A stretch of 6,801 bases of DNA from Bauldia sp. (GCA_020442095.1 JAGRKY010000260.1:1-6801); one strand, 5' to 3'; positions 1 through 5,849 are shown, numbered from the stretch's first letter. Translations and numbers: made by a program. Notes: generated by a model not told the origin, from the letters alone.

Positions 1-2
1 AG

Positions 3-131
3 GTGACGCCGGTCTCCGAGATCGGACCCTACAGCTTCACGGTCGGCGAGATCACCCGCAACCTGATGGAAGACTACACGGCCGAGGTGCAGCCGAAGCG
101 CCAGCCGGCGGCGATGGCCGCCAGCGGCTGA
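3..131 (+). CDS. C-terminal end of an unrecognised protein (5' truncated by the window)
   Basis: The frame beginning at base 3 is open from the window edge to a TGA at 129-131 and gives the last 42 residues of a protein. The fragment reads VTPVSEIGPYSFTVGEITRN and continues with an acidic stretch (LMEDYTAEV) before a low-complexity Pro/Ala-rich end, which is typical of a real C-terminus. I do not recognise the family. It lies 50 bp upstream of the MlaC-like gene on the same strand, so it could be the preceding gene of the same operon. Too little is present to assign a function. Confidence 0.6.
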   Translation: MTPVSEIGPYSFTVGEITRNLMEDYTAEVQPKRQPAAMAASG

Positions 132-167
132 CGGGCGGTTCCGCGGGCAAAAGGACCGGGCGCCGGT

Positions 168-173
168 AAAGGA
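168..173 (+). promoter_or_regulatory. Shine-Dalgarno site of the MlaC-like gene
   Basis: AAAGGA lies 8 bases before the ATG at 182. It supports that start over the in-frame ATG at 221, which has no purine-rich stretch ahead of it. Confidence 0.55.
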
Positions 174-181
174 TCGGTGCC

Positions 182-847
182 ATGTTGTCTCCGGCGACGG
201 TTTGTTTCCATACTCCCGAGATGGGAGTCGTCCGAAAACCACCGGCCAGGATCGCGCGATTCGTCGCGCGACTGGCGGCCGTGGCGTTGGCGGCGCTTCT
301 TGTCTCGGCTTCAGGCCAGGCCGGACGCGCGGCGCCGGTTGCCGAGAGCACCGTCGCGGCGATGCTCTCCGACATCGACGCGCTGACGGCGGCGGGACTC
401 CCGGATGCTGCGTTGAAGCAGCGCTTCCGCGCGATCGAGGCGCGATATTTCGACCGGACGGCGATGGCGCGGGCGGCGCTCGGCAGCTATGGCGCCAAGC
501 TTGCCGGCGCGGAGCTTGCCGACTATGTCGCCGCATACCGGACCTATCTCGCCGACAGCTTCGTCTTCGGCGTCCGCAAGTCGGGCGCGTCGAAATCCAG
601 CGTGCTCGGTTCGCGCAAGGGACCGAACGGCGTGGTCGTCGTGATCAGCCGGATCCGGTCGGGAAACAGGACCCGGGACACGCTCTGGTTCATCTGCCCC
701 GGCGGTAACCGGATCTGCGATCTCGAAGTCGACGGGGCCCGGGCCTCGGCGAAGCAGCGCGAGCTTTTCACCGGGCTTCTCCATGAGCGCGGACTGAAGG
801 CGCTCATCCGGGACCTCGCGTCCGGCGTCCTGGTCGGCGCAGCCTGA
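182..847 (+). CDS. MlaC/Ttg2D-like exported lipid-binding protein
   Basis: Encodes 221 residues. MlaC/Ttg2D (toluene-tolerance, HpnM-like) proteins are periplasmic carriers that shuttle phospholipids or other hydrophobic molecules to or from ABC or RND systems. A basic stretch followed by a hydrophobic run at about residues 27-45 (ARFVARLAAVALAALLVSAS) looks like a signal peptide, with cleavage probably near residues 50-52. The mature part has family-like features: RFRAIEARYFDRTAMARAALG at about 81-101 (given here only as a landmark, key elements YFD and the LG), a central AYRTYLADSF helix (118-127), and a C-terminal ICDLEVDGARAS...RGLKALIRDL region (178-211). Two cysteines (172, 179) flank a short hairpin and could form a disulfide. 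The start at 182 has a good ribosome site but gives a long n-region; ATG 221 is the alternative. The stop overlaps the ABC ATPase start, so the protein probably serves that transporter. The family call is by motif and shape only. Confidence 0.72.
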   Translation: MLSPATVCFHTPEMGVVRKPPARIARFVARLAAVALAALLVSASGQAGRAAPVAESTVAAMLSDIDALTAAGLPDAALKQRFRAIEARYFDRTAMARAALGSYGAKLAGAELADYVAAYRTYLADSFVFGVRKSGASKSSVLGSRKGPNGVVVVISRIRSGNRTRDTLWFICPGGNRICDLEVDGARASAKQRELFTGLLHERGLKALIRDLASGVLVGAA

Positions 848-1560
848 TGGCCGTCGCGGAAGCGGGGCATCCGATGCAATCGCCGGCCGGCGACAGGCCG
901 ATCATCGCGGCGCACGGGTTGACCAAGTCCTTCCGCAAGGGCGGAGTCCATGCGTTGGCGGGGGTCGATTTCAGTGTCGCTCCCGGTGAAATGATCGCCA
1001 TTACCGGAGCCTCCGGCAGCGGCAAGTCGACCCTGCTCTACGCCCTCTCGGGCCTCGTCGAGCTCGATGCCGGGACGGTGGAGATCGACGGCGTGACACC
1101 GGCGACGGCGGCGGAATGGGTGGCGCTTCGCAGCCGCCGCATCGGGCTGGTCTTCCAGGACGACTGGCTGCTGAACCGGCTGTCGGCGGCCGAGAATGTC
1201 GAGCTTCCGATGATCGGTGTGGAACGATCCGGCCGGGCGCGACGCGCGCGGGTGCTGGACCTGCTGGCGCGGGTCAATGCCGGCAGCTTCGGCGAGCGGA
1301 TGCCCGCCGGCCTTTCCGGCGGCGAACGCCAGCGGGTCGCCATCGCCCGCAGCCTGGCCAACAGGCCGAGCGTGCTCCTGGCCGACGAGCCGACCGGCGA
1401 ACTCGACAGCGCCAATTCGCGGGCGATCGTCGCGCTCCTCGCCGATCTTCGCGCCAGGGAGGGGCTGACCGTCGTCATCGTCACCCATGAAACCGAGATC
1501 GCCGCCGTCTGCGACAGGCGCTTCGCGCTCGAGGACGGGCGCGGAAGTTTCGTCGATTGA
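847..1560 (+). CDS. ABC transporter ATP-binding protein, LolD/MacB type
   Basis: A 237-residue ATPase with every hallmark of an ABC nucleotide-binding domain: Walker A GASGSGKST (54-62), Q-loop glutamine 104 in VFQDD, signature LSGGERQR (156-163), Walker B VLLADEP with catalytic Glu181, D-loop ELDS (185-188) and H-loop His214 in VTHE. The ADEPTGELDS run and compact size are typical of the LolD/MacB/FtsE class, which powers FtsX-like permeases in lipoprotein release, lipid or toxin export, or mechanotransmission. It should sit on the cytoplasmic face and pair with the permease encoded next. The ATG (847-849) shares one base with the TGA of the MlaC-like gene (845-847), so the two are probably translationally coupled. 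A second in-frame ATG at codon 10 (874) is possible, but the coupled start is the natural choice. The substrate cannot be read from an ATPase. Confidence 0.93.
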   Translation: MAVAEAGHPMQSPAGDRPIIAAHGLTKSFRKGGVHALAGVDFSVAPGEMIAITGASGSGKSTLLYALSGLVELDAGTVEIDGVTPATAAEWVALRSRRIGLVFQDDWLLNRLSAAENVELPMIGVERSGRARRARVLDLLARVNAGSFGERMPAGLSGGERQRVAIARSLANRPSVLLADEPTGELDSANSRAIVALLADLRAREGLTVVIVTHETEIAAVCDRRFALEDGRGSFVD

Positions 1561-1572
1561 GGAGGCGGAAGA
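1559..1572 (+). promoter_or_regulatory. Shine-Dalgarno region of the permease gene
   Basis: GAGGAGG (1559-1565) begins in the ATPase stop codon, and GGAAGA (1567-1572) follows. The second lies 6 bases before the GTG at 1579 and is the better-placed site; the first is 13 bases away. No in-frame ATG exists between the upstream stop and 1579, so the purine-rich stretch supports the GTG start. Confidence 0.6.
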
Positions 1573-1578
1573 AACGCA

Positions 1579-2700
1579 GTGACCCTTCTGTCCCTCGCCT
1601 GGCGCAACCTCAGCGGACACAAGCTGCGCACCTTCGCGACCGTCGCCGGCATCATGCTTGCCGTTGCATCCTTCGTCGCACTGGTCGGGCTGGCGCACGG
1701 CATCGAAGGGTCGCTGCGCGCCTCGCTCGAGGTGCGGGGGACGGACGTGATCGTGACCGAGGGCGGCGCCGTCGATCCGATGTCCTCGCTCATCCCGGAC
1801 AGTCTCGCCGAACAGCTGGCGAGGCAAAGCGGCGTCGCCGCGACATCGCCGGAACTGACGCGGATGACATCGCTGGAGAACGGGGCGTCGGTGATCGTCG
1901 CCGCCTGGCCGACCGGCGCCTATCCGTGGGGGACGCTGGAGATCACCGCCGGCCGCCTGCCGATGCCGGGCGACGAGCGGCCCGCGGTTGTCGGCAGCAG
2001 CCTCGCCGATCGCCTTGGCCTCGCCGTCGGAGACGATATCGTTCTCTTCCAGACGGCCTTCAGGATTGTCGGCACCATCCAGTCGACATCGGTGCTTGCC
2101 CGCAACCTCGCCTTCATTCCGCTGGCGGACGCCCAGGAACTGACCTTGCGGGAAGGGCAGGCGACCTCGGTGAATGTCTGGCTCGATCCGGCCGCAAGCC
2201 CCGAGGAGAAGGGGACGATCGTCGCGACCCTGCGACAGGCATTCCCGGACTACACGATTGAAGCGACGGAGAAATTCGCCGCCGACTATACCTATGCGCG
2301 TTTCGCCGACGTTCTTTCCTGGTCGATCTCGACCGTCGCCCTGGTCAGCGCGATCTTCGCCATCCTCAACACGATGTCGATGTCGGTGAACGAGAAGCGC
2401 GGCGAGATCGCGATCATGAGCGCGATCGGATGGCCGCGGCAACGGATCGTCCTGACGATCCTGCTCGAGGGATCGATCCTCTCGCTCGCGGCCGGACTTC
2501 TCGGCATCGCCGTGGGCGTCACCGCGGCCTATGCGGTGTCGCTGTCTCCGTCGATCGCCGGCTTCATCGAACCGGAGATCGACTTTTCCCTGTTGTTCGA
2601 GGCGCTGGCCATCACCCTCGCGATCGGCTTCGTCGGATCGCTGGTTCCGGCGAGCCGCACGGTGGCTATGGCGCCGGCGGATGTCCTGAGGGGGAAATAG
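1579..2700 (+). CDS. ABC transporter permease, FtsX/MacB/LolC type
   Basis: A 373-residue inner-membrane permease with the four-helix FtsX/MacB layout. TM1 is at about 18-42, after a typical LAWRNLSGHKLRT amphipathic start. A long extracytoplasmic MacB_PCD-type domain spans about 45-240 (with TSPELTRMTS, and VVGSSLADRLGLAVGDDI at about 137-154). TM2 is at about 245-268, followed by the cytoplasmic coupling loop NEKRGEIAIMSAIGWPRQRI (271-290). TM3 and its hairpin cover about 292-323, TM4 about 337-357, and the tail ASRTVAMAPADVLRGK ends the protein. The loop with EIAIMSAIGW is the classic contact with a LolD/MacB-type ATPase, which is encoded just upstream. Such permeases export or extract lipids, lipoproteins, peptides or small hydrophobic compounds by a periplasmic lever mechanism. 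Only one permease is present, so a homodimer is likely. Start is GTG. The 3' end overlaps the converging CrtC/AttH-like gene by 35 bp. Confidence 0.9.
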   Translation: MTLLSLAWRNLSGHKLRTFATVAGIMLAVASFVALVGLAHGIEGSLRASLEVRGTDVIVTEGGAVDPMSSLIPDSLAEQLARQSGVAATSPELTRMTSLENGASVIVAAWPTGAYPWGTLEITAGRLPMPGDERPAVVGSSLADRLGLAVGDDIVLFQTAFRIVGTIQSTSVLARNLAFIPLADAQELTLREGQATSVNVWLDPAASPEEKGTIVATLRQAFPDYTIEATEKFAADYTYARFADVLSWSISTVALVSAIFAILNTMSMSVNEKRGEIAIMSAIGWPRQRIVLTILLEGSILSLAAGLLGIAVGVTAAYAVSLSPSIAGFIEPEIDFSLLFEALAITLAIGFVGSLVPASRTVAMAPADVLRGK

Positions 2701-3970
2701 GGCCGTTGCCGAAGTAGCTCAGGCGCTTGCGGATCGCGCGTATGACATAGCGGGGCAGCGTGTCGGCGAATCCGTAGCCGAAGAGCTCCAGCCTGCCCGA
2801 GCCCCGGATCTGCCTCCCGGCCATCCGCCCTTCCGCGGCGACCGCACCCTCCCAGATCGCCGGCACGCCGAAGACGAGGATCTCCTGGTCCTCGATGAGC
2901 GGCTTCACGTCGAACTCGGCGTCGATGTCGGGAAATATGATCCGCTGGCCGACGGGATAGACGATGCCGGTCCGCGGACTGGTCCAGGACCGAACCGGCT
3001 CCTGGACCACCTGGCCGAAGAGAAGCCGGGCCGCGCCCTCGTCGAACAGGACGGCATAGCCCCGCCGCGGGGCCGCCTCGGCGATCGGCTGATGGCGCAT
3101 GTAAAGCAGATCCTGGCCGTTATCGAGGGACAGTCCCAGCCAATCCCAGCCGAGAAGAGACGCCCTGCCACCCGCTTCGGTGAAGAACCAGCCGTCGAAC
3201 GCACCCCACTGCCGGTCGATCCAGGCGCGCCCCGAGATGCTCCGTCCCCCCAAGGTGCCCCGGACCGACATGCGCGGGCAGGAAAGATAGGAATAGGGCG
3301 GCGCAAGCTCCGGGTCGAGCGTGTCTCCGGTTTCGCAGAGCCACGGCGAGACCGGTTCGATGAACAGCTCCGCGCTGCCGCCCCGGTGATCGATCGGCAG
3401 AATCAGCCTGACGCCGTCTTCCTCCTGGGCGAGCGAAAAATCCAGCCAGTCGACGACGAGCGGGCTTCCGCCAAAGCGGTCCGGCGGGCTGACTTCGGAT
3501 ATCTCCCTTTCACGGAGCGGCGACATCACGTCCTGCATGTGACGCTGCAGGATCAGACGGGACAGTAACTGGCCGAAATTCGTGTCCGCGATCCGCCCGG
3601 CAAGGGCGGCGTGTGCGGAGACGATGGGTCCGGTGATGCGGCTCGACGTTCTGCGATGTCCTCCCTGACTGTCCATCACATGGACGAGGAGCATGTGGCC
3701 CGGCGTGGCGGCGTGGTCGATGCCGCGGACCTGAAACAGCGCCGCCATGAAATGAAGGCACTCGCCCTGGTCCACCGAGAAAGACCCCTGGACGAACCAC
3801 CACTCAAGCTCCGCGTCCGGCCGCGGCGACAGGTCCGGCGAGCGGGCGCTTGTCCTCAACAATCTCGCAGGGTCCGTGTCGCCGGCCGCCCCGCTACCGG
3901 CAATTGGCAGGTTGGATTCCAACGCTTTGACCGTTCGTTGTCGCTTGTGGCCCGTATCGCGATCTCGCAA
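2666..3970 (-). CDS. CrtC/AttH-like lipocalin-fold protein (carotenoid 1,2-hydratase / predicted hydrolase family)
   Basis: Up to 434 residues. Landmarks of the CrtC N-terminal plus Lipocalin_9 family (CrtC hydroxyneurosporene synthase, AttH, COG5621-type) are clear: AELEWWFVQGSF (53-64), HFMAALFQVRG (73-83), SGRAWIDRQWGAFDGWFF (246-263, with the conserved WxDRxW Trp/Asp/Arg), GWDWLGLSL (274-282), AIWEGAV (371-377) and the C-terminal GRLELFGYG (392-400). CrtC enzymes hydrate the 1,2-ends of acyclic carotenoids; AttH-type members accompany LolD/FtsX-like ABC transporters. The adjoining ABC genes favour an AttH-like role, but CrtC-like chemistry on an isoprenoid cannot be excluded. The start is uncertain: no ATG precedes the EWWF motif. 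The longest frame begins with TTG 3970, and TTGs at codons 17 (3922) and 38-39 are alternatives. The 3970 start overlaps DNA shared by the downstream duplication and has no ribosome site, so a shorter protein is likely. No signal peptide or lipobox is visible, unlike many AttH-type proteins. Confidence 0.82.
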   Translation of the reverse strand: MRDRDTGHKRQRTVKALESNLPIAGSGAAGDTDPARLLRTSARSPDLSPRPDAELEWWFVQGSFSVDQGECLHFMAALFQVRGIDHAATPGHMLLVHVMDSQGGHRRTSSRITGPIVSAHAALAGRIADTNFGQLLSRLILQRHMQDVMSPLREREISEVSPPDRFGGSPLVVDWLDFSLAQEEDGVRLILPIDHRGGSAELFIEPVSPWLCETGDTLDPELAPPYSYLSCPRMSVRGTLGGRSISGRAWIDRQWGAFDGWFFTEAGGRASLLGWDWLGLSLDNGQDLLYMRHQPIAEAAPRRGYAVLFDEGAARLLFGQVVQEPVRSWTSPRTGIVYPVGQRIIFPDIDAEFDVKPLIEDQEILVFGVPAIWEGAVAAEGRMAGRQIRGSGRLELFGYGFADTLPRYVIRAIRKRLSYFGNGPISPSGHPPAP

Positions 3971-4021
3971 TTCGAAGGCTATAAAACCCGGACGCCGGAG
4001 ACAATCGGGACGGCGAAGTCA
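3955..4021 (+). repeat. Leader of the first lycopene-cyclase-like gene, copy 1 of a duplicated upstream segment
   Basis: These 67 bases before the ATG at 4022 match 4724-4790 before the second paralogue, at the same distance from the start. Shared blocks are TATCGC (3955-3960), CAATTCGAA versus CAGTTCGAA (from 3968), and an identical 14-mer GGACGCCGGAGACA (3990-4003). One-base indels on either side of the 14-mer compensate for each other, so conservation here is not coding in a continuous frame. The segment probably carries the promoter or a regulatory element, or is simply the edge of the duplicated unit. It overlaps the longest possible 5' end of the CrtC/AttH-like gene on the other strand. 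Confidence 0.65.
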
Positions 4022-4711
4022 ATGACTCTTCTCGCCCATCATCCTTATCTGCTTTCCTCGCTCCTCGGTGTCCCGGGGGTGCTGATCGCGTTCGCGGCGG
4101 CGGGACAATTCCGCTCGAGCGTCTTGGTAGCGGGACTGATCGAGACCCTGCACGCGCCGCCGCTGATCTGGTTCAACGGTCCCTATTGGACGCCGCAGCG
4201 CCTCGGCAGCATCCCGCTCGGGATCGAGGACGTGATCATCTGTTTCAGCCTTGGCGCAGGCGTCTGGTTTGCCGCGATCCTGTTCTTCATGGCGCGGCTG
4301 GAGATCGCCGGCGAATGGAAGGGAAGCCTGGCCCGGCTCGTCGCGATCGGTATCGGCGGCGCGCTTCTTGCCGTGCCCGTCTGGCTGGTCGGAGCCGGCG
4401 TGATGACCGTCCTGCTCGTCGTCATGCTCGTGATGACACTCATCCTCGGCGCAATTCGGCCCGACCTGCTGCCGATGTCGCTGGCGGCGCTGATCCTGTA
4501 TCCGGCCTATTACGTCGCGGTGCTTTTCCTTGCGGCCGCCATCGACCCGGCGTTCTTTGCCATCTGGGACGGACCGGAGCTCTGGGGGCCGCGCGTGTTC
4601 GGACTGCCGATCGAGGAAATCGCCTTCGTGGCGATGTTCTCCATCACCTTTCCGTTTATCGTCGGCACCGTCGTCGATGCGCGTTTGCGAGCTCGTGACT
4701 CCGGGGCGTGA
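4022..4711 (+). CDS. Fused lycopene-cyclase-domain membrane protein, paralogue 1
   Basis: A 229-residue polytopic membrane protein with about six or seven hydrophobic segments (about 10-28, 70-90, 104-124, 127-145, 150-172 and 197-219 are clearest). The C-terminal half carries WDGPELWGPRVFGLPIEEIAF (about 182-202), whose PIEE (196-199) matches the PxE(E/D) motif of CrtYc/CrtYd-type heterodimeric or fused lycopene cyclases. The N-terminal half has an equivalent segment LGSIPLGIEDVI (61-72) with GIED at 67-70, so the protein looks like two fused cyclase domains, as in haloarchaeal and Bacteroidetes fused enzymes. Such enzymes cyclise the ends of lycopene in the membrane. The ATG at 4022 is chosen because homology with paralogue 2 begins exactly there and no coding-type conservation lies upstream. 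Its ribosome site is poor. No other carotenoid gene is in view, so the substrate is uncertain and lycopene cyclisation is an inference. Confidence 0.75.
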   Translation: MTLLAHHPYLLSSLLGVPGVLIAFAAAGQFRSSVLVAGLIETLHAPPLIWFNGPYWTPQRLGSIPLGIEDVIICFSLGAGVWFAAILFFMARLEIAGEWKGSLARLVAIGIGGALLAVPVWLVGAGVMTVLLVVMLVMTLILGAIRPDLLPMSLAALILYPAYYVAVLFLAAAIDPAFFAIWDGPELWGPRVFGLPIEEIAFVAMFSITFPFIVGTVVDARLRARDSGA

Positions 4712-4723
4712 AGCGACGAGGCT

Positions 4724-4790
4724 TATCGCAGCCTGGCAGTTCGAATGTCACAAGAGGGGACGCCGGAGACAGTCCGCGAAGACGATTTCA
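4724..4790 (+). repeat. Leader of the second lycopene-cyclase-like gene, copy 2 of the duplicated upstream segment
   Basis: Counterpart of 3955-4021, with TATCGC at 4724-4729, CAGTTCGAA from 4737 and the identical 14-mer GGACGCCGGAGACA at 4758-4771. Including it, the repeat unit of the tandem duplication is 769 bp (3955 to 4724). A GAAG at 4778-4781, 9 bases before the ATG, is the only ribosome-site candidate. Confidence 0.65.
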
Positions 4791-5489
4791 ATGAATCTCC
4801 TGGCCGATCATCCCTACCTGCTGTCGTCGCTCCTCGGTGTGCCGGGCGTGCTGATCGCGTTCGCGGCGGCGGGGCAATTCCGCACCAGCATCTTCGTGGC
4901 AGGGTTGGTCAACACGCTCTACGGCCTGCCCGTCGCGAGCTTCGACGCACCCTACTGGACACCCAACCGCATCGGCGGCTTCCCGGTGGGCGTCGAAGAC
5001 GTGATCGTCAGTTTCAGCCTCGGCGCCGGGGTGTGGTTCGCGGCGATACTGCCGTTCGGGAGGCAGATGACGATCACCGGCAGATGGCCGGAAGGGCTCG
5101 CCCGGTTTGCGTGGATCGGGGTCGGAGGGATGGCATTCGTGCTTCTCGCCAGGATGATCGTCCCCGTCTACATGCCGGCGTTGCTGCTGGTCATGATCGC
5201 CATGGCATTCGTGCTCGGATGGCTGCGCCCGCACCTGCTGCCGCCCGCGCTGGCGGCGCTGCTCGTATACCCGGTCTATTACGCCGCCATCCTCTACCTG
5301 ACCGAAGCGATCGTCCCGGGATTCTTCGATATCTGGGACGGCCCCGAGCTGTGGGGGCCACGTCTTTTCGGGCTCCCGGTCGAGGAGATCGTCTTCGTGG
5401 CGGCGTTTTCCTTCACCTTCGCGCTGATTGCCGGAACGGTGGTCGGCGCGCGGGTGCAACCGCCCGCGCGCGTCCGGCGCGAAGGCTAG
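4791..5489 (+). CDS. Fused lycopene-cyclase-domain membrane protein, paralogue 2
   Basis: A 232-residue membrane protein that aligns with the preceding gene product without a gap over residues 1-220, with 135 identities by hand count (about 61%). Identity is near complete at residues 11-30 (LSSLLGVPGV onward), 74-87 (FSLGAGVWFAAIL) and 181-190 (IWDGPELWGP), and lowest in a central segment at about 91-130. It keeps the acidic motif in both domains: GVED (67-70) and PVEE (196-199). The C-terminal tail is Arg/Pro-rich and unlike paralogue 1. As with that protein, membership in the CrtYc-Yd-type lycopene cyclase family is the best call, and the real substrate is unknown. Two diverged copies could form a heteromer, act on different ends or substrates, or be redundant. 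The stop TAG (5487-5489) lies in a CTAG shared with the opposing ABM gene. Confidence 0.75.
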   Translation: MNLLADHPYLLSSLLGVPGVLIAFAAAGQFRTSIFVAGLVNTLYGLPVASFDAPYWTPNRIGGFPVGVEDVIVSFSLGAGVWFAAILPFGRQMTITGRWPEGLARFAWIGVGGMAFVLLARMIVPVYMPALLLVMIAMAFVLGWLRPHLLPPALAALLVYPVYYAAILYLTEAIVPGFFDIWDGPELWGPRLFGLPVEEIVFVAAFSFTFALIAGTVVGARVQPPARVRREG

Positions 5490-5785
5490 AGGCCGCGTTC
5501 CTCGCCGGCTTCGTGGCCGATGACCTCGCGGTCGATGATCTCGACCTCGGCGAGGAGGGCGCGCCAGGCGTTCATGTGCGGCGCCTTGCCGTGGGCTTCG
5601 AGCGAGGCCCAGTCCTCCCAGCGCTCAACGATCCGGAGCAGCCCGGGCTGGACCAGATCCTCCGCCCATGAATAGAGGATGCACCCCTTCTCGGCGCGCG
5701 TCGCCTCGATGGTCTTCCTGGCGGCGGGCCTCAGGGCCTCGAGCACTTCGGGAGCAAGCTGCATGTGTCCGGTGACGATGATCAT
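5486..5785 (-). CDS. Antibiotic biosynthesis monooxygenase (ABM) domain protein, YgiN-like
   Basis: A 99-residue protein, the size of a single ABM ferredoxin-like domain. Family features are visible: a beta-strand start MIIVTGHMQL, a helix EALRPAARKTIEATRAEKGC (residues 16-35), the strand CILYSWAED, then LLRIVERWEDWASLEAHGKAPHM (49-71) with His65 and His70, and a final strand VEIIDREVI. Members are cofactor-free quinol or polyketide monooxygenases, or stress-linked proteins such as YgiN, usually dimers in the cytoplasm. The ATG at 5785 is chosen because AAGGA lies about 10-11 bases upstream and the family normally begins here. A GTG at 5854 would add 23 residues with no family likeness. It is convergent with the second lycopene-cyclase-like gene and its TAG shares the same CTAG. 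Whether it acts on the same pathway is unknown. Confidence 0.85.
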   Translation of the reverse strand: MIIVTGHMQLAPEVLEALRPAARKTIEATRAEKGCILYSWAEDLVQPGLLRIVERWEDWASLEAHGKAPHMNAWRALLAEVEIIDREVIGHEAGEERGL

Positions 5786-5800
5786 GGTGGTTGTTTCCTT

Positions 5801-5842
5801 CCCAAAGATGCCGGGCCAAGGACGCCGGCCCAAGGATGCCAG
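5801..5842. repeat. Three tandem 14-bp imperfect direct repeats
   Basis: Unit 1 CCCAAAGATGCCGG (5801-5814), unit 2 GCCAAGGACGCCGG (5815-5828) and unit 3 CCCAAGGATGCCAG (5829-5842) follow each other without spacers; each differs from the consensus CCCAAGGATGCCGG at one or two positions. They lie just upstream of the ABM gene's ribosome site, in its leader or promoter. The 14-bp period is not a multiple of three, so this is not a coding repeat. It may be a multi-site operator or a chance slippage product. Confidence 0.7.
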
Positions 5843-5849
5843 ATTGATC

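Noticed and set aside
544..2442. A 632-codon open frame on the - strand opposite the MlaC-like, ATPase and permease genes
   Set aside because: It is antisense to three genes with clear family motifs. Its product is Arg/Asp/Gly-rich with no domain-like pattern, as expected from the reverse strand of high-GC coding DNA.
3980..3985. TATAAA as a -10 promoter element for the first lycopene-cyclase-like gene
   Set aside because: It looks good alone, but no -35-like hexamer lies 16-18 bases upstream, and the aligned position in the second leader is not A/T-rich, so it is not conserved.
3611..4021. An upstream in-frame extension of the first lycopene-cyclase-like gene
   Set aside because: It runs antisense through the CrtC/AttH-like gene. 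Homology between the paralogues as protein starts at the ATG at 4022, and the conserved leader contains shifting one-base indels, so it is not coding.
4746..4771. A TGT-N-ACA pattern in the second leader, resembling a PpsR/CrtJ carotenoid-regulator site
   Set aside because: The spacing between TGT and ACA is far from the 12 bases of the known site, and the TGT is absent from the first leader.
4745..5671. A 308-codon + strand frame overlapping the second paralogue and the ABM gene
   Set aside because: It is a different frame from the paralogue and runs antisense into the ABM gene; its product is Arg-rich with no membrane pattern or motif.
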